Positions 17,853 through 26,810 of a stretch of DNA of 64,000 nt are shown here, piece by piece. The stretch is from a bacterium (lineage in GTDB: Bacteria > SZUA-79 > Acidulodesulfobacterales > Acidulodesulfobacteraceae). Position numbers and translations under genes: made by a program. Each line of letters opens with the position of its first letter. Position 1 is the stretch's first letter. Location: contig JAJYJI010000001.1 of assembly GCA_021789605.1 (NCBI GenBank), positions 113,880 to 177,879 on the forward strand, read 5' to 3'. Under the pieces are notes generated by a model. That model ran no database searches, was not told where the DNA came from, and worked only from the letters and a program-made list of their open reading frames with translations.

Positions 17853-19484
17853 CTATTTTAATAAATTCTGAAAAAAATTAAAAATCGGCTTCGCGCTATT
17901 TTTTACCTTTTTCGTTTCTTCGGACGCGGGGTTATTTAAAGGCGATTGAACCGACGACGTTGGATTGACCGTCCATTTGGGATGTTGAAACACCTGCGGC
18001 GTAATCGCTATGGACGAGTAGTCCCCTGATAGCGTCGCATTGGCGTTCCCTATCTCGCTGACGGGTTCGGCAGAAAGCATTCCGTCTTTAATCGAATAGG
18101 CGGACAGGTTCCCCGTGCTATAATATGTTACGTAAAGGTATTTGCCGGAAGGATCTACGATAATATAATTAGGGTTTGCCAGCCGTCCGTATCCTATTGC
18201 GGTTTCGTTTAATTTAGTTAATACTCCGTTGTCGCCAATACTGTAAGATACTATATTGTTATTTTCCGACGCAAAAAGATATTTCCCGGATGGATCTACC
18301 GCAAGGAAAACCCTACCCGTTGATGACGACTCATAGGGAGTAGAATTTCCTGTATATTCAAGCATCCCGCCGTTAATACCGTATGAAGATATATAACCGT
18401 AATCGGTCTCGGCAACAAAAAGTAAATTGCCGGACTGAACAATGGACTCGGCGCTTTCCGTAGGAATGTTGTCTTGGGACGGGTAGTTATAGGCGCCGCC
18501 TAATAGGGAAAGTATTCCGTTGCTAATCGAATATGAAGAAGCGCCGTGAAATCCATTAACCGCATCGCCGGCTCCGCCGTCCACGTAAAGATATCTGCCG
18601 GAGGGATCTACTATAACGTCTATCGCGCCCTTAAAACCGGAAGACGTCGGGGCGGTAACGCTCACGGTATTAGGCGAAAGCACGCCTTTATCGACGGAAA
18701 AGGATGATACCGTACCTGTATTCCAATCTGTAACGTAAATAAACTTTCCTGAAGGATCGACGGCTAAATGATACGGCTCAAAGCCTGAATTGCGTTCCGT
18801 CGTGCTTAGCGGTCTGCGCGAAAGTACGCCGTTGTGAATAGAATATGATGAAACGGTTCCCATGTTCGCATTAGCGGCATAAAGATATTTACCGGAAGGA
18901 TCTATGGCAACGGAATCCGCGCCTTCTCCTGAACCAATGCTTAACGGGGAAAATGAAAGCTTTCCGCCGGAAACCGACCATGAAAAGACGTTCCCGTTTC
19001 CCTGTGCTGCATAAATAAAATCGCCTATGGTAGTAAAACTAAACGAATATTTTCTTAAAAGACGCATACCTTCCGCCGACTTAATCCTTCTCGTCAAAGT
19101 AACTGTATATCTGGTTCCTGTTGCGAGAGCGCTCGAGGGAACGAATGTGAAAACAGAATCTGCGCCGTTAAAACTAATCGTTCCCGATACCGCGGTTCCA
19201 TCCTGTCCTTTCATGTAAGCGGAAAAATGGGTAAAAGTACTGCGGTCCATCGCTTTGTTAAACTTTACGAAGACTTTAGCATTGAGAAGAATACCGCTGG
19301 AACGATTTTTTGGATTAGTATAAATTACCGAGGGACGCTTTAAACCTGAGAGTCCGGCGGCATTAGCGACTTTAGAAAGCGATGCCGCCGGCATCCCGCC
19401 TAATAAAGACAGTGCAAAAAACGCCGATACTAAAATTGACAGTCTTATCTTATCGAACCATGTTTTTCTGATAGAACTTATCAT
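17853..19484 (-). CDS. exported Ig-like / lactonase-type beta-propeller protein
   Basis: 543 residues with a signal peptide ending near VANAAGLSG. The start is supported by CGGAGGA 6 nt before the ATG. An N-terminal SbsA/Big_5-type Ig domain (residues ~50-150: NPKNRSSGILLNAKVFVKF, FSFTTIG) is followed by seven-bladed propeller repeats of the YncE/lactonase kind. Each blade carries DPSGKYLYAANAN- or DPSGRYLYV-like strands and GxVSSYS. The C-terminal tail is Pro/Asn-rich. The protein is extracytoplasmic; its ligand or enzymatic role is unknown. A degenerate relative of a propeller C-terminus lies just upstream, suggesting that a larger set of such genes once existed here. Confidence 0.8.
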   Translation of the reverse strand: MISSIRKTWFDKIRLSILVSAFFALSLLGGMPAASLSKVANAAGLSGLKRPSVIYTNPKNRSSGILLNAKVFVKFNKAMDRSTFTHFSAYMKGQDGTAVSGTISFNGADSVFTFVPSSALATGTRYTVTLTRRIKSAEGMRLLRKYSFSFTTIGDFIYAAQGNGNVFSWSVSGGKLSFSPLSIGSGEGADSVAIDPSGKYLYAANANMGTVSSYSIHNGVLSRRPLSTTERNSGFEPYHLAVDPSGKFIYVTDWNTGTVSSFSVDKGVLSPNTVSVTAPTSSGFKGAIDVIVDPSGRYLYVDGGAGDAVNGFHGASSYSISNGILSLLGGAYNYPSQDNIPTESAESIVQSGNLLFVAETDYGYISSYGINGGMLEYTGNSTPYESSSTGRVFLAVDPSGKYLFASENNNIVSYSIGDNGVLTKLNETAIGYGRLANPNYIIVDPSGKYLYVTYYSTGNLSAYSIKDGMLSAEPVSEIGNANATLSGDYSSIAITPQVFQHPKWTVNPTSSVQSPLNNPASEETKKVKNSAKPIFNFFQNLLK

Positions 19485-19554
19485 AATAATTCCTCCGTTT
19501 AACGGGCATTTTTATATCGTTTAAATTAAACAATCTAAATATTAACATTAGTGC

Positions 19555-19779
19555 TTACGGCCACTGGGAGCATTTATACGGAAAATACCGCGGTCCTTTT
19601 TGCCGCGCCTATTAACTCCTTAACATCGTCCAATCCGCTGTCGGCTACCCAAACTTTGCCAAGTGCATTTATAGCTATCGCATCCGGAACATGCCCCGCG
19701 GGATACCTATGGATAAGCATGCAGGAAGGGTTTAATTCCACAACGTCATTGCCTGCGTCTCCACCAGCGGCGTTGCCTC
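19555..19779 (-). pseudogene. C-terminal fragment of an NHL/Vgb-type beta-propeller
   Basis: About 75 codons without a start codon read GNDVVELNPSCMLIHRYPAG and then INALGKVWVADSGLDDVKELIGAAK. This matches the last blade of bacterial propellers that normally end GPQYFPYxGPQWP. That ending is present (GPRYFPYKCSQWP then TAA) but in the neighbouring frame, after an A5 run. The ORF track mis-joins this fragment to the preceding membrane remnant. It is a truncated and frameshifted gene. Confidence 0.72.
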
Positions 19780-20197
19780 TTAAATTTTTGTAAAACCTAA
19801 AATGCCCATAATAAATGCCCCTAATAAAAACGGTACAATCCGGCTCAAAGCCGTATTTATGCCGTTTTCCAGACTTGCGGAACCTTTTTCCGCGGCTTCG
19901 CTTGCCATGCCGATTGTTGCTCCGTATGCAATAAATTCGATTATAGAAAAGACTATAATCGTAACGATAAACCAGCCAAAAAAAACGAAAACGGAGAATA
20001 CTGCATCCCCGATGGATACATACCCATCCCTCCGCCGGTGAAACTGCCCATAAAACCGAACGGAAAAATCCCAAATTCAAAAAGAAGCATCGACAATATA
20101 AACACCAAAAGCATTACTGCAAATATGGGAACAAATATGACTATATTTTTGCTTGATATATATCTGCCCCTTCTTTAAAAATATCCACGATATTCAT
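19780..20197 (-). pseudogene. frameshifted small membrane protein
   Basis: From ATG (MNIVDIFKEGADIY) the frame breaks twice. The continuation SKNIVIFVPIFAVMLLVFIL...FGFMGSFTGGGMGMYPSGM is in a second frame. After a T8 run, GWFIVTIIVFSIIEFIAYGATIG...RIVPFLLGAFIMGILGFTKI is in a third. Joined, these give a coherent protein of about 140 residues with three or four membrane spans and a Gly/Met-rich loop. The family was not recognised. The breaks may be true decay or homopolymer read errors. Confidence 0.65.
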
Positions 20198-20269
20198 AAT
20201 ATCCCTATTTATAAAATTATGTTTTGTATTGTTATGCTGCAATTTTAATAAAAAATCTATGATACTGTC

Positions 20270-20317
20270 AACCCTTAATCCTGCAATAGAAATTTTTAAT
20301 CCTTTCTTGCCGCCTAT
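20270..20317. repeat. 48-bp direct repeat, copy 2 (tgt side)
   Basis: Second copy of the repeat at 17203-17250 (47/48 identical). This copy also forms the left arm of a 67-bp inverted element, 20275-20341: TTAATCCTGCAATAGAA against TTCTATCGCAGGATTAA, 16 of 17 matched. The right arm overlaps the last codons and TAG stop of tgt. Confidence 0.95.
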
Positions 20318-20326
20318 TTTGTTGTT

Positions 20327-21427
20327 CTATCGCAGGATTAAAGATGAATAATCTTGCAAAAAATCGTAAAAATAGCCGCCGTTTATGGACTGCCTTATTT
20401 GTAAAATCAGATTTTGATAAAAATGCAGATTATGGATAGTTAAAAGCCTTTGAGAAAATATTTCTTTAGACATAAAAGCATGCCTTACATAAGCCGCGCT
20501 GAAATTTTTACAGCAAAAACAAGAGCATTCGGGGTCTATGGGCGACATTTCGGATTTATATAAAGAGTTTTTTATGTTTACGGTTCCGCGCGAAGTAAAG
20601 GCAAAACCGTTCCTTGCGTTTCTAGTCGGCAGGACGCAGTCGAACATATCTACCCCTAAGGATACTGCGTTTACTATATCCGACGGCGTGCCAACTCCCA
20701 TAAGATACCGCGGTTTGTTTTCGGGGAGATTGCAGGCGGATATTTTTAGCATTCCGAACATAGTTTCTTTGGCTTCCCCGACTGCCAATCCGCCTATGGC
20801 ATAGCCGTCCGCATCCAGTTCGGACATTATCGCGGCGGATTTTTTTCTCAAATCTTCAAAAAAGTTGCCCTGCGAAATAAGAAAAAGAAGATTTCCGTTT
20901 TTTATTTTTGCCGATTTAGACCTTTCCGCCCAGCTTATGGTTGCGGCTAAATCCTTTTCCGCCTTTTTCCGCGAAGCATCTGGACCGGAAAAAACGTCTA
21001 ACTGCATCATGATATCGGAGCCTAAAATTTCCTGTAACTCGATTACATTTTCAGGCGTAAAAAAATGGGTTTCTCCGTCTATGTGAGACATAAACTCGAC
21101 GCCTTCGCCGCTGATTTTTGCGAATTTTGCGAGGCTGAAGATTTGGAATCCGCCTGAATCGGTTAAAATCGCCCCTTTATATCCGGTAAAGTTCCTCAGG
21201 GAACCGAATTTTCTTATTACTTCAATTCCCGGCCTTAAAAAAAGATGATAGGCGTTCGACAGCATGATTTTAAAACCTTCGCCGTATATTTCAGAAGGGG
21301 ACAGCGATTTTACGGTTCCTATCGTGCCTACCGGCATAAAAACCGGAGTTTCTATTATTCCGTTTTTTGTAAAAAGTTCGCCGGTTCTTGCGGCGGTCCG
21401 CCCGTCTTTTTTAATTATTTTAAACAT
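20327..21427 (-). CDS. tgt: queuine/preQ1 tRNA-guanine transglycosylase
   Basis: Tgt swaps G34 for preQ1 in tRNAs for Tyr, His, Asn and Asp. Its 366 residues hold LTDSGGFQIFSL near residue 89 (catalytic Asp), YAIGGLAVGE, RYLMGVGTPSDI, and MFDCVLPTRNARNG (nucleophile Asp). The zinc site is PECSCFCC with a later His. The substrate pocket motif, usually DECT/DECP, reads LDVFSGPD here, so the Cys that contacts preQ1 in the bacterial enzyme is Phe. QueA is encoded 58 nt upstream, so the preQ1 route is still expected. The last five codons lie in a 17-bp inverted-repeat arm. Confidence 0.95.
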   Translation of the reverse strand: MFKIIKKDGRTAARTGELFTKNGIIETPVFMPVGTIGTVKSLSPSEIYGEGFKIMLSNAYHLFLRPGIEVIRKFGSLRNFTGYKGAILTDSGGFQIFSLAKFAKISGEGVEFMSHIDGETHFFTPENVIELQEILGSDIMMQLDVFSGPDASRKKAEKDLAATISWAERSKSAKIKNGNLLFLISQGNFFEDLRKKSAAIMSELDADGYAIGGLAVGEAKETMFGMLKISACNLPENKPRYLMGVGTPSDIVNAVSLGVDMFDCVLPTRNARNGFAFTSRGTVNIKNSLYKSEMSPIDPECSCFCCKNFSAAYVRHAFMSKEIFSQRLLTIHNLHFYQNLILQIRQSINGGYFYDFLQDYSSLILR

Positions 21428-21485
21428 ATTTATTTTAAGTCCGCATTGCCTATGCGTCAGAAACTAAATTTTAATTTTAATATAT

Positions 21486-22559
21486 TTATATGTTGTGCAA
21501 ATACATCGCGTCGCCGTAGCTAAAGAATGAATAGCCGCTTCTTGCCGCCTCTTCGTAAACCGCTTTCGCGGCGTCTATGCCTATCAGAGCGCAAATCATA
21601 ATATACAGGGACGATTTTGGCTGATGAAAGTTCGTGATAAGGTTTTTGACTATTTTAAACCTGTATCCCGGATAAATATACAGCGAAGTTTTTAAATCTT
21701 TTCCGCAAACAGCTTCGCCGCCGTCCGAGACGGAAGACTCCATGCATCTGGCGGTGGACGTTCCGGTAAATACGACTTTATTTTTTTCTGATTTTACGGC
21801 GTTATTTATAATTTTTGCCGCGTTCTCCGATATAGAATATGTTTCTTCGTGCATTTTGTGGCCCCTTATATCTGCGTCCCTAACGGGAAGAAAGGTTCCA
21901 AGCCCAATATTTAATGAAACGGCGGTAAAAATCCCCCCCCTTGCTTTTATTTCCCTTACGGTTTCTTCCGTAAAATGGAGTCCCGCGGTCGGCGCCGCAA
22001 CCGAAAAACCCTGCGAACCGTCTGCGTAAACCGTCTGATAATATTCTTCGTCCAATTTGTCCGGTTCCCGCTTAATATAAGGCGGAAGAGGTATCCTGGC
22101 GCATCTGTCGAATATATAATCGTAGTCTTCTTTGGTCTTTATCGAAATTTCGTAATTTCCGCCGCCGGAATTTTTTAATACGGCAATTTTTACCGAATTC
22201 CCGCTATTTCCGGTTTCCGCCGCGATAATTTCTTCGCCTTCTTTAATCGTTTTATGGGATTTTAAAAGCGCGTTTAATTTTAAAGGAAAAGCTACGGAGG
22301 GAGGAAATTCCGTCACGAATATTTCTACCTTTCCGCCGGAAAATCTTCTGCCGAATATCCGGGCTTTTTTTACGAAAGAATTATTTACGACTACTACGTC
22401 GTTTTTATTTATGTAGTCCGTTATTTCAAAAAATTTTTTATGTTCCATTTTAAAATTTTTTACGTCCAGAACAAGCAATTTAGCTTCTCCGCGATTAAGC
22501 GCGGGATATTTTGCGATAGATTTTTCGTCGAACCTGTAATCGAATAGATTTATATCCAT
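21486..22559 (-). CDS. queA: S-adenosylmethionine:tRNA ribosyltransferase-isomerase
   Basis: QueA transfers and rearranges the ribosyl of SAM onto preQ1-tRNA to give epoxyqueuosine. The 357 residues start MDINLFDYRFDEKSIAKYP, the family N-terminus. They contain RIPLPPYIKREPDKLDEEYYQTVYA near residue 156, GSQGFSVAAPTAGLHFTEE near 183, FLPVRDADIRGHKMHEE, and the C-terminal NLITNFHQPKSSLYIMICALIG block. It opens the queA-tgt-(segment)-yajC-secD-secF run and is divergent from tmk across 122 nt that should hold both promoters. Confidence 0.96.
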   Translation of the reverse strand: MDINLFDYRFDEKSIAKYPALNRGEAKLLVLDVKNFKMEHKKFFEITDYINKNDVVVVNNSFVKKARIFGRRFSGGKVEIFVTEFPPSVAFPLKLNALLKSHKTIKEGEEIIAAETGNSGNSVKIAVLKNSGGGNYEISIKTKEDYDYIFDRCARIPLPPYIKREPDKLDEEYYQTVYADGSQGFSVAAPTAGLHFTEETVREIKARGGIFTAVSLNIGLGTFLPVRDADIRGHKMHEETYSISENAAKIINNAVKSEKNKVVFTGTSTARCMESSVSDGGEAVCGKDLKTSLYIYPGYRFKIVKNLITNFHQPKSSLYIMICALIGIDAAKAVYEEAARSGYSFFSYGDAMYLHNI

Positions 22560-22681
22560 ATTTACGATTATAACAAATTATTATTTTTAAATGTATCTCA
22601 AACAAGTTTTGTTTTTACGTTTCCGGCAGGTTATGATAAAATAAGTAAAATAAGGCAATTTTTTGGAGCGCGGGGCGGAAA

Positions 22682-23398
22682 ATGAGTATATTTATAACGC
22701 TGGAAGGGATAGACGGGTCCGGTAAGACTACCGCGTCCAAAATGCTTCGCGACATTTTAAGCGGGGACGGATACAGGGTTTCTCTTATTAAAGAACCGAC
22801 CGGAACGTTGCTTGGAAAATTCATAATCGGCGAGGTTCTGGGGGCCTCCGCCGGCAGCGGGCGAAGAGGCGCGCCATTTATGAAATCTTTGGACAAAAAA
22901 ACCTTTGCGATGGCTGCGACATTCCTTTTTTCCGCAGACAGAACCGTTCATATAGACGAAATTTCGGCAATGTCCGGCGGTTTAGATATTATAATATGCG
23001 ATAGGTTTATAGATTCCACGTATGCTTATCAGGCCGCGGGGCTGGAAAATTCAAAAAAGAACGAAGAGTTAAAAGAATTTATTTTAGAAATAAACGAGTT
23101 TATCCTTAATCAAAAAGAGTTTTCCATAGACAGGACTTACCTTTTCGATTTAAAGCCCGAAACGGCGTTGGGAAGATTGAAGGGCAGGACAAATAAATAC
23201 GACGGTTTCGACAGCCTTCCGGCAGATTTTTTTAACTCCGTAAGGGATAATTACCTGTATCTTTCGCAAAGATATAAAAACAGGATAAAAACCGTATGCG
23301 CGTCCGGTACGCCGGAAAGCACAGCCGCAGAAATTGCGGGAGATATAGAAACATTGCTTAACTATAATGAAAGCGGTCAAAAGCCAAAAAGCTCCTAA
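22682..23398 (+). CDS. tmk: thymidylate kinase
   Basis: Phosphorylates dTMP to dTDP. The 238 residues begin FITLEGIDGSGKTTAS, the P-loop at about residues 9-16. KEPTGTLLGKFI corresponds to the substrate/LID area, ICDRFIDSTYAYQAAG near 103 is the DRY-type motif, and YLFDLKPETALGRLKGR near 156 follows. An insert rich in Gly, Ala and Arg (GASAGSGRRGAP near 60) is not usual in Tmk. A GGGGCGG stretch precedes the ATG rather than a classic ribosome site. The gene converges on the TatD-radical SAM gene. Confidence 0.93.
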   Translation: MSIFITLEGIDGSGKTTASKMLRDILSGDGYRVSLIKEPTGTLLGKFIIGEVLGASAGSGRRGAPFMKSLDKKTFAMAATFLFSADRTVHIDEISAMSGGLDIIICDRFIDSTYAYQAAGLENSKKNEELKEFILEINEFILNQKEFSIDRTYLFDLKPETALGRLKGRTNKYDGFDSLPADFFNSVRDNYLYLSQRYKNRIKTVCASGTPESTAAEIAGDIETLLNYNESGQKPKSS

Positions 23399-23426
23399 AA
23401 TTCAGGCTGTAAGGGTTTATGGATTT

Positions 23427-24908
23427 TCAGCCTACGTCGTTAAATTTTCTCAATTTAAAGCCGACCTTAAGGCTTTTTGCAATATTTTCGATGCCGGCTA
23501 TATCTATGCCCGGCAAATCTATAGCGGTAACCGTTACCTCTTTAATGCGTTTTCGCGATTCTTTTACGAAATCCAAAACGGACGAATAAGCATCTACGCC
23601 TTTCTTTAACATTTGCGGATTGCAGAACTTTTCGTAAACTTTGCCGTTTTGTGCGTTAAGGCTTATGCTGACGCTGTCGATGAGCCCTTCCAGTTCGGCG
23701 GCTATATTTCTGCCGTAAACGGCGTTTGCAAGCCCGTCGGTATCGAGCCTGAGCTTTATGCCCGCATCGCCGGAACCGCCTCCCGTCCCGCTTATCGCGG
23801 CTTTTTTTGCTTCTTTTAAGGCTTTAGCCGATTCTTTAAGCGTCTCAATCCTTAACGTAGGCTCTCCCAAACCGCAGAACACCGCTTCTTTAAAATTATA
23901 ATAGCGGAAGACCGAGGAAACGACTTCCTGCGCGGTAGGCTCTTTTTTTAATTCAAGATTATATCCGCGGACGTTAAAATTGCTTCCGCCGTTTTGGTAT
24001 TTAGGACAAAAAGCGCAGCGGTTAGTGCATTTATTGGTAAGATTTATATAAACCGAATTTCTGATTTTATATGCTACGGAGGGATAAAAGCCGGGAACTT
24101 CTTCGAGCGAAAAAAGATTTACTGTATTCTGAACCGTTAAATCTTCAAATTTTGCGCGCTCGACTCCTTTTAATTCCGCGAGGGCGTCCAGAACGAAACG
24201 CACATATGAAGGTTCGTTTCTTTTTCCCCTGAAATTTTGAGGGGCGAGATACGGGCTGTCCGTTTCTATTAAAATCTTTTCATCGGGGATTTCCTTTGCC
24301 GATGCTCTCAATCCGCCGTTTTTTTTATAAGTGATATTTCCGGAAAATGATATAAAAAATCCCATTTTTATAAATTCCGAAGCTATGGACGGGTCGTCCG
24401 AAGAAAAACAGTGAATAACGCCGCCGAAAAAAGCATCCGGCATTTTAGCGTATGCTTTCAGGATATTTATCGCGTCTTCATAGGCGTCCCTGATATGAAC
24501 TATGACCGGAAGCCTATGGGAAACTGCAATTTTTAGCTGAAATTCGAACAATTCTTTCTGTTTTATTTTTATTTTTTCTAATTCTTCTTTAGAAGCATCA
24601 GGGATAAAATAATCGAGTCCGATTTCTCCCACGGCCGCTATTTTTTTTTTATTTTTAGAGTAGTAATTTTCGAACGAAAGCGCTATATCATGCAAATCCT
24701 TATAAGGGCTTTTTGGATGGACGCCTAGCGTGGCGTATATAAAATCATGAGAGTTTGCTATTTCTAAAGTTTTTTCAATCCTTTCGTTTTGAGCCAAAGA
24801 GCCGATAGAAATAACATGGGTTACGCCGTTTTCGGACATTCTCGACAAAACGTCGGGAAAATCCGGCTCAAACTCCCGCATTTCGAGATGGCAGTGCGAA
24901 TCGAACAT
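23427..24908 (-). CDS. TatD-family hydrolase fused to a radical SAM domain
   Basis: 493 residues with two domains. Residues 1-258 are a full TatD metal-dependent nuclease (FDSHCHLE start; GEIGLDYF; VIHCFSSDD; IETDSPYLAPQNFRGKRNEP). Residues ~275-493 are a radical SAM domain with CTNRCAFC (CxxxCxxC for the 4Fe-4S cluster), FCGLGEPTLRIETL and SISLNAQN. TatD proteins are DNA/RNA 3'-exonucleases or quality-control peptidases. The radical SAM partner resembles small TatD-linked enzymes of unknown substrate. The stop of metG's neighbour frame leaves just 2 nt between metG and this gene, so the two are probably co-translated, a common metG-tatD pairing. Confidence 0.9.
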   Translation of the reverse strand: MFDSHCHLEMREFEPDFPDVLSRMSENGVTHVISIGSLAQNERIEKTLEIANSHDFIYATLGVHPKSPYKDLHDIALSFENYYSKNKKKIAAVGEIGLDYFIPDASKEELEKIKIKQKELFEFQLKIAVSHRLPVIVHIRDAYEDAINILKAYAKMPDAFFGGVIHCFSSDDPSIASEFIKMGFFISFSGNITYKKNGGLRASAKEIPDEKILIETDSPYLAPQNFRGKRNEPSYVRFVLDALAELKGVERAKFEDLTVQNTVNLFSLEEVPGFYPSVAYKIRNSVYINLTNKCTNRCAFCPKYQNGGSNFNVRGYNLELKKEPTAQEVVSSVFRYYNFKEAVFCGLGEPTLRIETLKESAKALKEAKKAAISGTGGGSGDAGIKLRLDTDGLANAVYGRNIAAELEGLIDSVSISLNAQNGKVYEKFCNPQMLKKGVDAYSSVLDFVKESRKRIKEVTVTAIDLPGIDIAGIENIAKSLKVGFKLRKFNDVG

Positions 24909-24910
24909 TT

Positions 24911-26782
24911 TTATCCTTCGTTTTTTATTCTGGGAAACAGAATATCGGCATTTTCCTTAATTTTGTGTCCTGACTTAAAAATTCCGTCCGGTTCGGGGGT
25001 AAAATAATACTCCATCGTTATATCGTCCCCCATTTCATGATTTCCGCCTTCATGCAGATTCTTAATCTGCGGCGTCCGCTTCGAGGCGATTTGTTGAGGC
25101 TTGAGCGGGGGAGCAAACGGCGGATTGAAAGATTCGAAAGATTTCGTGTTTAATATTTCGTTAATTTTTGCCGACGTATCGGGCATAAACGGATATATAA
25201 GATAGGATATGCAATAAATCGATATAACGGCGGTTCTTAAGATTTTATTTAATTCGGATTTGCCGGCGGATTCCGAAATATTTAATTTCCACGGAGCGGA
25301 GTCGTTTATATACTTATTTACCGCGTTTATAAATTTAAACGTATCTTCCAGTATTTTGGCGAAATCGTAATTATCGTATCTTTCGTTTAAGGATAGCATT
25401 ATTTCATAAACCATCCTTATTAAATCTTTATCCATGACAGCCGCTCTATGCCCTGCCGCCGCCCCGACGCCGTTAAACGCTTCAAACGCATCCGGAACCA
25501 CGCCCCCGGTATATTTTTTTAACATAGCCGCCGTCCTCGAAATTAAATTGCCAAGGTCGTTGGCAAGCCCGGAATTATACCGGGTGACGAAATTATTCAT
25601 ATTAAAATCTCCGTCCAAGCCGAGCGTTATTTCGCTTAAAAGGTAAAACCTTAGCGCATCGGGTCCGTATTTGCCGATTAAATCGAGAGGGTCAATGACG
25701 TTGCCTAAAGATTTAGACATTTTTTTGCCGTCCATAAGCCACCAGCCGTGCGCCAATATGGTTTTTGGCGGTTCGAGTCCCAAGGCAAAAAGCATGATGG
25801 GCCAGTAAACCGCATGAAATTTAAGGATATCTTTTCCTACTATGTGGTTTGTCGTTTTAAAAAACGGTTCAAAATCGAGGTTTTTGCCGTTAAGAAAATC
25901 TTCGTATCCCAAACCCGTCAGATAATTTAGAAGAGCGTCAAACCAAACATATACTACATGCTTATCGTTGCCGGGCACGGAAATACCCCATTTGAAAGAC
26001 GTGCGGGAAATGCTCAAATCTTTCAAGCCTTCTTTTATAAAAGACAGAACCTCGTTTTTCCTGAAGTCCGGCTTTATGAATCCGGGGTTGTTTTCTATAT
26101 GAGCGAGAAGTTTTTTTTCATATTTTTCTAATTTTAAAAAATAGCTTTCTTCTTTAATTTTAAAGGCAGGCCTTCCGCACTGGGGACAGTTTCCGCCTAT
26201 AAGGGCAAAAGAGGGTGCAGGAGAAGGCGGGGATGAATTTTCTTTTATCGATGCGTCTTGCGCGGTTTGAGCCTGCGCCGGAAGGTAAGCCGCATCCGCC
26301 AGCGATTTTTCGGTAAGGAATGTTTCGCAGGGGGTGCAGTACCATCCCTCGTATTCCGATAAATATATATCGCCGTTTTTTAATAATTTTTCAAAAATGA
26401 GTTCCACGGTCGTAACGTGGTCGGCATCGGTAGTCCTTATAAATCTGTCGTAAGATATATTGAGGCCGCGGAAAAGTTCCTTGAATTTAATATGCACCGA
26501 ATCCGCCAGTTCTTTCGGGGTAATTCCCCTTGAATCCGCCTCTTTTTCTATCTTAAGTCCATGTTCGTCGGTTCCGGTGAGAAAAAAAACCTTATAACCG
26601 CACAGCCTTTTAAATCTGGCGGCGGTATCGGCTATGACGGTCGAGTAGGCGTGGCCTATATGCGGCTTGTCGTTTACGTAATAAATAGGCGTCGTCGTAT
26701 AAAAATAATCTTTAAAACCGGCTTTTATACAGCCGTTAGTTTTTTTATTTTCTTCATAGGAACCGTTTATATTATTTTCCAT
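24911..26782 (-). CDS. metG: methionyl-tRNA synthetase
   Basis: Charges tRNA-Met. The ORF track begins 77 codons too early, inside ricT. The first Met after the ricT stop gives 623 residues with the class I core starting YFYTTTPIYYVNDKPHIGHAYS (HIGH at residues 41-44). A zinc knuckle uses WYCTPC and a distant CPQCGR. An Ala/Ser/Pro-rich insert (AQDASIKENSSPPSPAPS) lies between the two zinc half-sites. GKKMSKSLGNVIDP is the ATP-binding loop. The C-terminal ~60 residues do not look like a normal EMAP-type tRNA-binding domain. It follows ricT by 28 nt and precedes tatD by 2 nt. Confidence 0.93.
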   Translation of the reverse strand: MENNINGSYEENKKTNGCIKAGFKDYFYTTTPIYYVNDKPHIGHAYSTVIADTAARFKRLCGYKVFFLTGTDEHGLKIEKEADSRGITPKELADSVHIKFKELFRGLNISYDRFIRTTDADHVTTVELIFEKLLKNGDIYLSEYEGWYCTPCETFLTEKSLADAAYLPAQAQTAQDASIKENSSPPSPAPSFALIGGNCPQCGRPAFKIKEESYFLKLEKYEKKLLAHIENNPGFIKPDFRKNEVLSFIKEGLKDLSISRTSFKWGISVPGNDKHVVYVWFDALLNYLTGLGYEDFLNGKNLDFEPFFKTTNHIVGKDILKFHAVYWPIMLFALGLEPPKTILAHGWWLMDGKKMSKSLGNVIDPLDLIGKYGPDALRFYLLSEITLGLDGDFNMNNFVTRYNSGLANDLGNLISRTAAMLKKYTGGVVPDAFEAFNGVGAAAGHRAAVMDKDLIRMVYEIMLSLNERYDNYDFAKILEDTFKFINAVNKYINDSAPWKLNISESAGKSELNKILRTAVISIYCISYLIYPFMPDTSAKINEILNTKSFESFNPPFAPPLKPQQIASKRTPQIKNLHEGGNHEMGDDITMEYYFTPEPDGIFKSGHKIKENADILFPRIKNEG

Positions 26783-26810
26783 AACCGTTTTCGGTAAAAC
26801 CGCCTCCGTA

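Noticed and set aside
19574-20080. 168-aa ORF from the track
   Set aside because: It joins an out-of-frame reading of a membrane-protein remnant to a propeller fragment; treated as two pseudogenes instead.
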